Shown: piece after piece, positions 49,055-58,551 of the stretch
How the letters are laid out: the number at the start of each line of letters is the position of its first letter
How positions within the stretch are numbered: position 1 is the stretch's first letter
Origin: UTCFX2 sp963788305
GTDB lineage: Bacteria; Chloroflexota; Anaerolineae; Anaerolineales; UBA4823
DNA length: 64,000 nt
Direction of reading: 5' to 3'
Assembly (NCBI GenBank): GCA_963788305.1
Contig: CAWBGK010000002.1
Span: 1 to 64,000 of the forward strand
The notes under the pieces: model-generated
Told to the model about the DNA's origin: nothing
What the model saw: only the letters and a program-made list of their open reading frames with translations
Databases searched by the model: none
Program-made: the position numbers and the translations under genes

Positions 49055-49127
49055 TAAAAGATCATGCTGGGGTTAAAATCACCAACATGATCATGGAATG
49101 CTTCCTAAGAATGCTTCGTAAGAATTC

Positions 49128-50804
49128 TTATTGAGATATTGAATTGGCCTTGATTTTTTTCAATCGCTTCATGACATCATTCTCCCCTCTTCCAAAATAG
49201 TCATGCAAAGTTAAGTATTCTGCAAAGAGCTTATCATAAACAGCACTGTTCTCGGGGATTGGCTTATAAATGATATCTTTCAACTTCGCCATTTTCTTTG
49301 CTGCATCGAATATCGAATCGTAACCTCCGGCATGCTTACCAGCAGCAACAGCTCCAAACATCGCGGATCCCAATGCCGGGGTCTGGCTTGATGCAGTAAT
49401 CTTCATCTCACGACCGGTGACATCAGCATAAATTTGCATAAGCAAGCGATTGCGATCTGGAAGCCCACCGCAGGCGACCAGCTCGTTAACAGGGACTCCA
49501 TTCTTCTCAAAGGCTTCGACAATCACGCGAGTGCCGTACGCAGTCGCCTCAATCAAAGCCCGATAAATCTCTTCCACTTTTGTAGCCAGAGTAGCGCCGA
49601 TCAGCAGCCCAGTCAGATCAACATCTACCAACACGCTTCGATTACCGTTCCACCAATCGAGAGCCAGCAAACCGCTCTCGCCAGGCTTAAGCAAAGCGGC
49701 TTTTTCCTCGAGCAGTGAATGAGTGGAGATCCCTCGCTTCCTGGCTTCATCCTCATATGCTGCTGGAATGCAATTTTCTACAAACCAGGCAAAATGATCC
49801 CCAACACATGACTGCCCGGCTTCGTATCCAAACAGTCCGGGGATGATTCCATCTTCCACATATCCGCAAATACCAGGCACTAGCTGCTCACTGTCGCCAA
49901 GCACCATGTGGCATATGCTGGTTCCCATGATCATGACCATGCGGCCGATCTCAGTGACTGTTGCCGCCGGTACTGCGACATGTGCATCCACATTCGCAAT
50001 TGCTACAGCCGTTCCTGGCTTGAGACCTGTCCAATCAGCAGCCTGCTTCGTCAATTCGCCGGCCTTCTGACCGATCGGTATGATCTGCTTGCTCATCTTC
50101 TTCTCGACAACATCAGCCAGGCGCAGGTCTAATGCTCGAAAATAATCTTCGTTTGGAAAACCATCCCTTTTTGACCACATGGCTTTATATCCAGCTGTAC
50201 AAGAGTTGCGGGTCTCAATCCCTGTCAGCTGCCAGATCACCCAATCTGCAGCCTCGATTAATCGATCTGCAGCTCGATAAATTTCAGGTGCCTCATCCAG
50301 GATTTGCAGAGTTTTCGAGAAAAACCATTCGGAGGAAATTTTGCCCCCGTATCTTTCGAGCCACTCCTGGTTCAAATCTCGAGCGGTCTCATTGATCTTA
50401 TTAGCCTCTGGCTGGGCTGCATGGTGTTTCCAGAGCTTTACCCAGGCATGAGGGTTGTTGCGAAGCTCGGGTAAATTGCATAAAGGTGTTCCATCTGATT
50501 TCACCGGAAGCATGGTGCAGGCTGTAAAATCAATCCCAATCCCGATTACATCGGCAGGGTCCACTGCTCCCATTTTAATTACGGTTGGGACAGCTGTTTT
50601 GTATACTTCGATGTAATCATTAGGATCCTGCAGCGCCCAGTCCGGTCCGAGTCGAACGTTCGTTTGGGGAATTTTTTCGTCAATAACGCCATTTGAATAA
50701 GGGTGGACGGATGTGGCGATTTCTTCACCTGTGGCCACATCCACAAGCAGAGCTCGGCCAGATTCAGTCCCAAAGTCTACACCAATGGAATACTTCTTCG
50801 CCAT
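49128..50804 (-). CDS. araB: Ribulokinase (FGGY carbohydrate kinase)
   Basis: An intact protein of 558 residues. 'YSIGVDFGTESGRALLVD' is the N-terminal phosphate loop of FGGY kinases, 'GIGIDFTACTMLPV' and 'NSCTAGYKAMW' are ribulokinase-type sugar-site blocks, and 'ALGSAMFGAVAAG' with 'ACGGLPDRNRLLMQIYADVTGREM' belongs to the ATP half. It phosphorylates ribulose at the 5-hydroxyl after an isomerase step. It is the last gene of the operon led by the fucose/arabinose-isomerase-family gene. Confidence 0.9.
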   Translation of the reverse strand: MAKKYSIGVDFGTESGRALLVDVATGEEIATSVHPYSNGVIDEKIPQTNVRLGPDWALQDPNDYIEVYKTAVPTVIKMGAVDPADVIGIGIDFTACTMLPVKSDGTPLCNLPELRNNPHAWVKLWKHHAAQPEANKINETARDLNQEWLERYGGKISSEWFFSKTLQILDEAPEIYRAADRLIEAADWVIWQLTGIETRNSCTAGYKAMWSKRDGFPNEDYFRALDLRLADVVEKKMSKQIIPIGQKAGELTKQAADWTGLKPGTAVAIANVDAHVAVPAATVTEIGRMVMIMGTSICHMVLGDSEQLVPGICGYVEDGIIPGLFGYEAGQSCVGDHFAWFVENCIPAAYEDEARKRGISTHSLLEEKAALLKPGESGLLALDWWNGNRSVLVDVDLTGLLIGATLATKVEEIYRALIEATAYGTRVIVEAFEKNGVPVNELVACGGLPDRNRLLMQIYADVTGREMKITASSQTPALGSAMFGAVAAGKHAGGYDSIFDAAKKMAKLKDIIYKPIPENSAVYDKLFAEYLTLHDYFGRGENDVMKRLKKIKANSISQ

Positions 50805-50817
50805 TTTGTTCTCCTAA

Positions 50818-51826
50818 TCATTTAGAATGCGGTTCGATTATGACTTTTAATCCATCGCGCTTTGCGGCTATTTCAAATGCCTTTTCAACCATTTTCAATG
50901 GGAACCTGTGGGAGACCAATGTTCTAACATCAATCAGCCTATCTTCTACCAACCGAATCGCACGAGGATATGTATTATTCATTCTGCGACAAAAAATGAT
51001 CTGAAGTCCCTTTCTGCGTGCAGTCGAGGCACAAAATGTTACTTTGATCTCTGGCTGGTATCCCCACAATAACAACAGTCCCCCCTGGTCTGGCAGCAGC
51101 AACTGCACTCTCTACTGCCTCCGGCTCACCAGCCGTCTCAAAAACAATATCTAATCCTCGATTCCCAATTTGTTGATTTAGCTGCTTCGGATATCCATCT
51201 TGATCAACAAGCAGCTGAAGATCTGACCCAAGCGATTCGGCTTTCCTCAGACGATGTTCGAGACGGTCAGAAACGGCTATCATCCTGGGACGTTTCAACT
51301 TCAGAAGCTGAATCAACAACAGGCCGATGGGTCCACACCCAAAAACTCCCACCTGCATTCTTGGAAGTATTCGTACCAGATCATGGGCATAGATCGCCAC
51401 TCCAAGCGGCTCGAGCATCGCGCCATCTACTGCAGTTAAATCCTTCGGCAGCTGATACATATTTTTAATCGGCCAGCAAATATATTCGGTTAGCGCACCA
51501 TCCATTTGACCATGACCCGCAAATCTTACTTTCGGACACAGGTTGTGATTTCCTTCACGACAGGATTCGCATTTTCCACACGGAACCGCTGGATCTAATG
51601 CAACAAGCTGCCCGCTAGCGGTATCAAATGCTGAGAATTCATGACCTAATACGAGTGGTTTTGTTAAGACAGAATCCCCGATTGCCGTGTCGATCATCCA
51701 GTGGATGTCCGATCCGCAGATGCCAACAGCTTCGACTCTTAAAAGAGCTTCTCCTTTACCTGGAGATGGGCGCTCTTCTTCATGAATTCTAAAATCATTC
51801 TTGCCGTGCAAACGCACTGATTTCAT
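50818..51826 (-). CDS. Zinc-dependent alcohol/polyol dehydrogenase (MDR family), one frameshift
   Basis: The N-terminal zinc sites are 'GICGSDIHW' and 'GHEFSA', and the structural zinc lobe is 'CGKCESCREGNHNLC'. The NAD-binding loop is 'VGVFGCGPIGLLLIQLL'. The end continues in another frame ('RRKGLQIIFCRRMNNTYPRAIRLVEDRLID...'), after a break near 51020. It resembles sorbitol or threonine dehydrogenase. Its place in the ribulokinase operon suggests oxidation of a sugar alcohol or aldose. The ATG overlaps the stop of the M24-family gene by 4 bp, so the two are co-translated. Confidence 0.85.
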
Positions 51827-52915
51827 GTTACTTCAAGAATTGCCGGTCTTTTAATATTCTGCCCATCGTACTCTATTGGAATCATCGGCCAATCAGGAAT
51901 TTGCGTAATTATCTCGTTCTCAATCTCGCCCACCAGGATTGTATCCTCTGATTTTGTACCTCTGATCGAAGGATTCCAGGCATAAGCCTGTCCAGTCGAT
52001 ATCAATTCATCACTACCCGGAACAGCGAGATATTCACGCGGCTCATAACCTGCCGGTCCACCCTGATGATGATCCATCCATTCATCGGCAAAACCAGTCT
52101 GTGAATACTCGTTCTGGGCAGTTTCAATTACATCTCCCAGGCTGCTTCCAGGGTGGGTATTGCAGGATCATTCCAGCATCTACCCTTGCCACTGCATGAG
52201 ATTTTCTCACAAGTTCTTCCGGCAGGCGTCCAAAATAAACCAGCCGGGTAATTGAGCAAACCAGACCTTTGTACCTCCCGCACATCACAAGCATTCCATA
52301 TTTTTCAAGCCGCTTCGAGGTAGGGAGTGGATGACGATGAGAGAATATGCGGTCATCTGTGGCAACAAGGTTGACGATCGGTTGAACCTCGCGGCTTAAA
52401 GCACCGCCAGCGACGAGCGCAGCAATCTGGTATTCGCTCATTCCCGGAGTGACTAATCGGGTTGCAGAATTCATCGTTTCTGCGCAAAGATTACCTAAGA
52501 TGCGGAAACGGTGGCGTTCTTCAGGGGTCAGTAAAGCCCTCAAACGGGAAATTTCAACGGAAAGATCCAATCCATCCAAGTTGGGTCCATCACAACCTAT
52601 TCTATTTCCACCTGCGAGAGAGGCAAGATCTGCAGGGTTTCCATGCCATTGTCTGATATGGAACCTCCAGCCCTGATCCTCGAGCATCTCTTCCCCCTTC
52701 AGGCGCGTGGCTTCGATATTGTCAGTCAGAACAAAACGACCGGTCCGAGTGATCAGCAATGATGCAGCACCATCTGTTGAGGCGGAATTCACAAAAGACG
52801 CCGCTCCGCATGTCGCCCAGGCGAAGCTGCTCACTCTTTTTAATAACAAACCGTCCAGACGATGTTTGTCGAGAAGGGATCGAATTCGTTCCAGCTTGGT
52901 TTCTAATTCAACCAT
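51823..52915 (-). CDS. M24-family (aminopeptidase P/creatinase-like) protein, one frameshift
   Basis: About 364 residues. The N-terminal creatinase-like domain begins 'LERIRSLLDKHRLDGLLLKRVSSFAWATCG'. The catalytic-type domain has 'SEYQIAALVAGGALSREVQPIVNLVATDDRIFSHRHPLP', 'MCGRYKGLVCSITRLVYFG' and, after a break near 52150, 'DHHQGGPAGYEPREY' and 'NPSIRGTKSEDTILV'. The pita-bread fold is clear, but the usual two Asp and two Glu metal ligands are not all easy to see. Whether it is a peptidase or an unrelated hydrolase is open. A sugar-operon setting is unusual for M24. Confidence 0.78.
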
Positions 52916-52940
52916 AGCAGCCTCTTTTTACTCTGAAACA

Positions 52941-54386
52941 TTAACTCATGTGGTTATAAACATTCCACCCAAAGTACTTTGTGAATGACTCATCTAAGAT
53001 TGATGAGATATTGGATGGGTTTATCGCGACGTGATGCTCAAATCCATTGTTGCATATGTATGCAAGGAGCTTTTGCAGGTTCGGGATTCTGACGACTCCG
53101 TAACCACCGAATGTTTTCAAGGGGTCGTTTGTTAACTCTCCCTCGCCGATGTATGCAGAAATTTTCCCATTGAAATCATCTGTGGAAACCCTGCAGTATG
53201 AAAAAGGCATCGCTTTAACCCTTCCTACGATGGTTCCGTAAGTGCTGTCTTTTCCAACAGTGCCTGCGATAATCGCCTGGTAATCCATGGTTGGGATATC
53301 TTCGGCAGAGATCGTTTCATCGACAAAAATGTCCTTTGGAAGATTCGAACAATGGAAGACAACTCCCATATCAGGTTCGTTGGAATAATTATTGTTCCAA
53401 TCGACCAGTGCACTAGGTTTCCCAGAAGCTAAAACCATGGCATACATACCTACTACTCCTGCAATATCTGTCTCACAGGCAGAAGGCATCAATCCGTTCG
53501 ACATCATACTCATTAGAGTGCAAGGCACCACTCCATAAAATTCTTCCATGGCTGTCCAGCACTGCAAGGCGCTTGCATCAAGGTTATTCTCTTCCATCCA
53601 CGTGTCAATGACAGTACCCAGGCGCGCCATGCGGTCCAATGCTGCCTTGGGAATACCAGTGGTTTTCACATAGGACAGCATTTCCTCCTTTTTTGCCTGA
53701 AACCTTGGATCTTCATCTTTTATTCGAATTGCTTTTCCGAACATTTCTGAAAGATCGATCGTTGTCGTTGAAATCCCACTCCGTTCCAGCAGTTTTTCGC
53801 TATAACGTACGGTGTTGAAATTGGTCGGTCGTGCTCCAATCGCACCCAACCTTGCCCTTCGAAGACCTTTTACAACCTTACAAATACCCACAAAACGATT
53901 TAGATCGGCGAGAAAACTTTCGCTTTCAGGATCCATCGTGTGCATTGTTGTAAGAGTAAAACGAATGCCATACTGTGTGAGGTTGTTACAGCATGACATT
54001 TTTCCACAGAATGAATCTCGCCTGTCTGCAATCGTCATCTTTGACATATCATCAGGAAACGCATGGATAAGCACAGGAACATTTAAATCCGCCCAACGAA
54101 GTGCGTTTGCCACCGCGCGCTCATCGCCAAAATTAGGCAGCGTAACCAAAACGCCAACGATTTCATCCTTATGCAGCTTAAAAAGATCCGCGCATTTCTG
54201 CGAATCCGAGATCGACTCAATGCTTCCGTTCAGCGTATCATTTGGAGTTAATGCAATCGCTGTAATCCCCTGGCTTTCAAGAACTTTTAATATTGTTTTT
54301 CGACCACTCTCACAAAGATGATTCGGGAAAAATCCACGATTACCAACAATAACACCGAGTACAGGTTTCTTTTGAAGAATGTTCAT
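52941..54386 (-). CDS. L-fucose/L-arabinose isomerase family protein
   Basis: An intact protein of 481 residues. 'VLGVIVGNRGFFPNHLCESGRKTILKVLESQGI' and 'LVTLPNFGDERAVANALRWADLNVPVLIHAFPDD' belong to the fucose-isomerase fold; 'QCWTAMEEFYGVVPCTLMSMMSNGLMPSACETDIAGVV' supplies the catalytic-domain Glu and Asp region. With ribulokinase downstream, an aldose-to-ketose isomerisation of a pentose or 6-deoxyhexose is likely; the exact sugar cannot be read. It is the first gene of the operon, and a palindromic site lies about 230 bp upstream. Confidence 0.83.
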   Translation of the reverse strand: MNILQKKPVLGVIVGNRGFFPNHLCESGRKTILKVLESQGITAIALTPNDTLNGSIESISDSQKCADLFKLHKDEIVGVLVTLPNFGDERAVANALRWADLNVPVLIHAFPDDMSKMTIADRRDSFCGKMSCCNNLTQYGIRFTLTTMHTMDPESESFLADLNRFVGICKVVKGLRRARLGAIGARPTNFNTVRYSEKLLERSGISTTTIDLSEMFGKAIRIKDEDPRFQAKKEEMLSYVKTTGIPKAALDRMARLGTVIDTWMEENNLDASALQCWTAMEEFYGVVPCTLMSMMSNGLMPSACETDIAGVVGMYAMVLASGKPSALVDWNNNYSNEPDMGVVFHCSNLPKDIFVDETISAEDIPTMDYQAIIAGTVGKDSTYGTIVGRVKAMPFSYCRVSTDDFNGKISAYIGEGELTNDPLKTFGGYGVVRIPNLQKLLAYICNNGFEHHVAINPSNISSILDESFTKYFGWNVYNHMS

Positions 54387-54727
54387 TTTCTACTCCATTT
54401 CTAGATTGAATAATTTCAACTCGCATTTTTACATTAATTCTTAATGTTTAATTTTTTAAAATATTATGACTAAGACTGCACTACTTATTATTCTTTTACA
54501 ATCCCAAGATCGAATAAAAATTTATGATTACATCAGTTTTAATTCTTGATTGCAAACAAGACATTATTAAAATTACGAGTTCAGAATTTCATTAAAACGC
54601 GAAATAAATATTTGTTACCGTGTCCGGGAACGTTATCATTCTATCACGATATTAAACGCATCACTAGAGAACCAGGTTATGTTTTATTCCCCTGAAATTG
54701 AACAAACCCTCCACTAGAAATTGCTTA
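54387..54727 (-). other. AT-rich intergenic region upstream of the sugar operon
   Basis: No gene is supported. The region is strongly AT-rich near the operon start and contains one operator-like imperfect palindrome (54614-54637). No clear -35/-10 pair stands out. It also holds the 3' side of the suf operon, where I see no obvious terminator hairpin. Confidence 0.4.
54614..54637. promoter_or_regulatory. Operator-like imperfect palindrome
   Basis: GTTACCGTGTCC faces GGGAACGTTATC, matching at 8 of 12 positions per half, with a central C-G step as in LacI-family sites. It is about 230 bp upstream of the isomerase gene and could be the site of a sugar-responsive repressor not in the window. Confidence 0.35.
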
Positions 54728-55060
54728 TCAAACTCTGGGAATGCCGATTTCAATCATACCGGCATTGGTTCTTACCGGATAAGCTGGAATATCCACAATT
54801 GCTGGCAAGGAAAGTGCTTTTCCATCCCTGATATCGAACCTAGCCCCATGTCTCGGACACACAATCTCGAACCCTTCAAGCTCACCTTCACCAACCGGAC
54901 CATCGTCATGGCTGCAGATATCTTCTATAGCGAATAATCTACCTGCAATCTCGAATAGGACAAGTGGAATGTTATCGATCTCAAAAAATAATCTTTCACC
55001 TGGTGTGAAATTATCCTGTTGAACAACTGGAATAAATTCACAATTTCCAGAGTCCCGCAT
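54728..55060 (-). CDS. Rieske-type [2Fe-2S] ferredoxin of the suf operon
   Basis: The cluster motif is 'CSHDDGPVGEGELEG' and 'CPRHGARFDI', the C-x-H ... C-x-x-H pattern of Rieske proteins. ATG 55060 is taken as start; a TTG at 55108 is in frame and overlaps sufU. About 110 residues. Such ferredoxins feed electrons to oxygenases or act in Fe-S assembly. It is the last gene in the suf run, which supports the second role. Confidence 0.85.
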   Translation of the reverse strand: MRDSGNCEFIPVVQQDNFTPGERLFFEIDNIPLVLFEIAGRLFAIEDICSHDDGPVGEGELEGFEIVCPRHGARFDIRDGKALSLPAIVDIPAYPVRTNAGMIEIGIPRV

Positions 55061-55100
55061 TGAATAATTAAACACGTAAATCTCTCGCCACTTAATTGAA

Positions 55101-55496
55101 TCAGTCAACTAAATCGTCGCTGGCTTCTCCCAAACCATAAATCCCCGCCTTCAAGACTTTTAGCGACAGCAAAGCGCATTTAAGACGAACTGGACCCAGC
55201 TCCAAGCCTAATAATTCTAGCAGATCATCTTTTGATAATTGCTTGACTTCTTCGACCGTTTTATTGATAACAGAATCTAACAATAGATCCGCAGATGCTT
55301 GTGAAATTGCACATCCATGACCTTCAAAGACAGCCTCGTTGATCCGATTGCTCGAGTCTACTCGCAGTTCAATTCGAATATGATCCCCACAAAGCGGATT
55401 ATCGTCTTCGAAGGCGATGTCGTGCGGAACTAGATTTCCGCGATGTTGAGGATTTTTATAACGATCAATAATTATTTCTCGATACAGGTCATCCAT
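55101..55496 (-). CDS. sufU: Fe-S scaffold/sulfur-acceptor protein SufU
   Basis: From ATG 55496 it has 131 residues. 'YREIIIDRYKNPQHRGNL' is the IscU/SufU start; the three ligand Cys are in 'NPLCGDHI', 'GHGCAISQASADLLLD' and 'VRLKCALLSLKVLKAGI'. A zinc- or cluster-binding scaffold accepting sulfur from SufS. The longer in-frame start at 55529 overlaps sufS and is less likely. Confidence 0.92.
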   Translation of the reverse strand: MDDLYREIIIDRYKNPQHRGNLVPHDIAFEDDNPLCGDHIRIELRVDSSNRINEAVFEGHGCAISQASADLLLDSVINKTVEEVKQLSKDDLLELLGLELGPVRLKCALLSLKVLKAGIYGLGEASDDLVD

Positions 55497-55509
55497 AAAA
55501 ATTACTTTC

Positions 55510-56761
55510 TTATATTCTAAAGAATTCACGAACCTTGTACAGTGATTCGGCTAGCTGATCAACTTCTTCTTTTGTGGAATATAGATAAAAACTAGCCCTG
55601 GCAGTTGCGGGTAATCCATATTTCTCATGAAGGGGCATCGCACAGTGGTGTCCTGCGCGAATTGCAATCCCAGATCGATCTAAGACTTGAGAGATATCAT
55701 GAGGATGGATCCCAGATAGCGTAAAAGAGACTACACCGCCGCGGTACTCGGCTTTTGGACCAATGATTTGAACACCTGGTATTTCTTCAAGCCGTTCCAT
55801 AGCATAAGCCACGATCCATTTTTCATGGTCAGCAATCGCTTGCATGCCAATCACATTTAAGTAATCAATTGCAGCATTGAAACCAATACCTTCAGCAATC
55901 GCTGGCGTTCCAGCTTCGAACTTATAAGGCAGCTCGTTTGGTGCAAAAGACCTCAAATGGACTCGTTTGATCATATCTCCACCACCTAAGAATGGTGGCA
56001 TTGCATCCAGCAGTTCTCTCTTCCCGTATAATACTCCAATTCCGGTCGGACCGCACATCTTGTGAGCGGAGAAAGCTATAAAATCTGCATCCAGTTCTTT
56101 GACGTCGACCGGCAAGTGCGGTACTGATTGTGCTGCATCTACAAGCGTTATGGCTCCAGCCTGATGCGCCAGGTGAATAATTTCCCTGGCTGGATTAATC
56201 GTCCCAAGGACGTTAGACATATGGGTAAATGCAACAAGCTTTGGTTTAAGCTCAAGCAATTTATTATAATGGTCGAAATCCAGCAAACCATCTTCGCCGA
56301 CAGGGATAAATTCCAAACGCAGATCTATCTCTGATCCAAGGATGTGCCATGGAACTAAATTTGAATGGTGTTCCATTTCTGTGAGTATGACGACATCGCC
56401 TGGCTTGAGAAATTTTCTCCCCCACGAATATGCAACAAGATTTATTGATTCTGTTGTGTTTCTGGTAAAGATCACCTCTCTTGATGAGGCGGCATTGATA
56501 AAGCTTGCAACTTTTTTTCTTGCTAACTCGTAACCTGCAGTCAATTCCTCGGCGAGCACATGAATCCCTCGATGGATATTTGCATTGGTCATCTCTGTAA
56601 AAATGATCCATGGAATCGATCACAACCTGGGGTTTTTGGCTCGTGGCAGTTGAGTCCAGATAGACCAGTTTGATTCCAGGGTGGACATCACGATTCAAGA
56701 TTGGAAAATCCGAGCGAATTCGATTTATATCAAAGGATTGTTCTGGTTTGTGATCCATCAT
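55510..56761 (-). CDS. sufS: Cysteine desulfurase SufS, one frameshift near the N-terminus
   Basis: About 417 residues. 'FDINRIRSDFPILNRDVHPGIKLVYLDSTATSQKP' begins the protein; after a break near 56590 it continues 'NIHRGIHVLAEELTAGYELARKKVASFI'. The PLP Lys is in 'FIAFSAHKMCGPTGIGVLYG', and the active-site Cys is in 'IRAGHHCAMPLHEKYGL'. It removes sulfur from cysteine for cluster assembly. The C-terminus overlaps the longer sufU start region, so it is tightly coupled to sufU. Confidence 0.93.
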
Positions 56762-56800
56762 GTTTTTTTTCGCCGAATAATCTTTAAGTAAATTCCAACG

Positions 56801-57145
56801 TTATTCTTCGTCTTCCGACTCGGAAGAAGCAGGTGGTTGGACTACACGACCACCTGTTGGTCGTTTCCGTCTGCGGCGAAGCGGTTTTCTGAGATTATTT
56901 GAACCTTTAGGACACCAAAGCACATGATCTGGGACCATCCAGCCGTCGGTCAAGTAGACATTTTCTTGAAACTGGACAGCAATCAATTTCATATCCACCT
57001 GAACTATAGTCCCGACAAGCCAATCCCGAATTCGCTCGCCTTGTCTGTCGTGATCGCAAAAGACCTCGATTAAATCACCCACTCGAAAGTTTTCATCTCG
57101 ATCGGGAGCTGTGGAAAAATATAGACTAGACAAATTATCCTCCAA
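56801..57145 (-). CDS. Small SH3-like hypothetical protein inside the suf operon
   Basis: An intact protein of 114 residues from TTG 57145. The core looks like an SH3/KOW-like barrel ('FRVGDLIEVFCDHDRQGERIRDWLVGTIVQVDMKLIAVQFQENVYLTDGWMVPDHVLWCPKG'; key parts VGDLIEV, WLVGTIVQVD, DGWMVPDHVLW). A basic patch (KPLRRRRKRPTGGR) and a short acidic end (SSESEDEE) follow. It lies between sufD and sufS with 31- and 39-bp gaps. I recognise no family; a nucleic-acid or protein-binding accessory of Fe-S assembly is a guess. Confidence 0.55.
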   Translation of the reverse strand: MEDNLSSLYFSTAPDRDENFRVGDLIEVFCDHDRQGERIRDWLVGTIVQVDMKLIAVQFQENVYLTDGWMVPDHVLWCPKGSNNLRKPLRRRRKRPTGGRVVQPPASSESEDEE

Positions 57146-57176
57146 AATGATTCCGAAAAGTATTCAAAATAATTAT

Positions 57177-58538
57177 TTATCCCATTTTCGCTTCGATAGC
57201 GTTTTGAAATCGAGAGCGAACTCCTTCGAATGGGATTCGCTGCATAATAGGATCAAAAAAACCTTCCACGATCAAGCGTTCTGCGTCACTATACGAGATA
57301 CCCCGGCTGCGAGCATAGAATATTTGATCCTGATCAATTTTACCTACTGTAGCCCCGTGCGTGCAGCGCACATCGTCAGCCAGGATCTCCAATCCGGGAA
57401 TGGAATCCGCCCGGGCTTCCCGGCTCAGCACAAGGTTTCGATTTGCCTGATATCCGTCTGTCTTCTGGGCGCCAGGGGCAACATAAATCATCCCCTGCCA
57501 GACTGATCGACTTTTATCTCGGAGTGCACCTTTAAAGAGCAGGTCACTTGTTGTATTTTTCGCCAGATGGTTTTGTTGAGTATCGTGATCGAAATGCTGG
57601 CTACCGCTCGAAAAATAAAATCCAGACATCCGACCGGTAGCTCCCTGGCCTACAAGCTCGATTTCGGAGAAGTTTTTTGTCAGCCGGCTCCCGATGGCGC
57701 CAAAAATCCAATCCAAATTTCCGTCTTTCTCCACCCTTACCCTCTCATGGCTGAAATTCCAGACATGTTCGCCCCAAGATTGGAGCTCTACAAAACGTAA
57801 ATTAGCCCGCTCTCCAACATGAATTTCTACAACCCCAGCGTGCATTGTATGCCCATTCGGTTCAGTTGGAGATGCTGTCTCATGAACATAAGTCAAGGAA
57901 GAATCGTCGTCTAACCAGACAAGGATATGGGTCAAGTACGCCAGATTTATCCCAGGACCCCAAAGCATGCTGTGCAAAGGCAGCTCGAGCTGAAGGTTTT
58001 TCGGAACATAAATCAATAAACCCAGATCAGCATATGCACTTGCCAAAGCTGCGAACTTACCTTCAGATGGCTGGACAATTTTTCCAAGAATTTTTTCTAG
58101 AATCTGTGGATGTTCGGTTTGTGCTGTCTTAATATCTGTGAAGATAACCCCATTTTGGGCTAAATTTTGATCCAAATCAATCCTTGTTTGGTTAGCCGTT
58201 AGGATAATCTGACCACCATGTTTGTCACCAGTTAAAGGTTCCAGCAAAGCCTTTGGAGGTTCGGAAAGCTGCTCTTTGCTCCGATCAAGCTCAATGGGTA
58301 GAATAAAATTTTCTGCAGGCAAACCTCGCAGATCCGTCCTGCGCCAGGGTTCGTCTTTCACTGTGGGCATGCGGAGCTCATTGTATGTAGAAAATGCGTT
58401 ATTGCGGTAGTCTCTGATAAAAATAGGAGTACCATTACTATCTGCAGGGTTTGGTGGCAGCCTTTCAGCAAACGCAAATTCCTTGCGTTCTGAATGAACT
58501 CTTTCTCCAGATCTTGATATGACGACTCGTTCTTTCAT
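57177..58538 (-). CDS. sufD: Fe-S assembly protein SufD
   Basis: An intact protein of 453 residues. 'NELRMPTVKDEPWRRTDLRGLP' is the SufD N-terminal helix region; the beta-helix core includes 'LRFVELQSWGEHVWNFSHERVRVEKDG', 'GRMSGFYFSSGSQHFDHDTQQNHLAKNTTSDLLFKGAL' and 'DDVRCTHGATVGKIDQDQIFYARSRGI'. The conserved His of the SufB-D interface is in 'CTHGATVG'. It forms the SufBC2D scaffold complex. It follows sufB with a 13-bp gap. Confidence 0.94.
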   Translation of the reverse strand: MKERVVISRSGERVHSERKEFAFAERLPPNPADSNGTPIFIRDYRNNAFSTYNELRMPTVKDEPWRRTDLRGLPAENFILPIELDRSKEQLSEPPKALLEPLTGDKHGGQIILTANQTRIDLDQNLAQNGVIFTDIKTAQTEHPQILEKILGKIVQPSEGKFAALASAYADLGLLIYVPKNLQLELPLHSMLWGPGINLAYLTHILVWLDDDSSLTYVHETASPTEPNGHTMHAGVVEIHVGERANLRFVELQSWGEHVWNFSHERVRVEKDGNLDWIFGAIGSRLTKNFSEIELVGQGATGRMSGFYFSSGSQHFDHDTQQNHLAKNTTSDLLFKGALRDKSRSVWQGMIYVAPGAQKTDGYQANRNLVLSREARADSIPGLEILADDVRCTHGATVGKIDQDQIFYARSRGISYSDAERLIVEGFFDPIMQRIPFEGVRSRFQNAIEAKMG

Positions 58539-58551
58539 CTTCGCTATGCCT

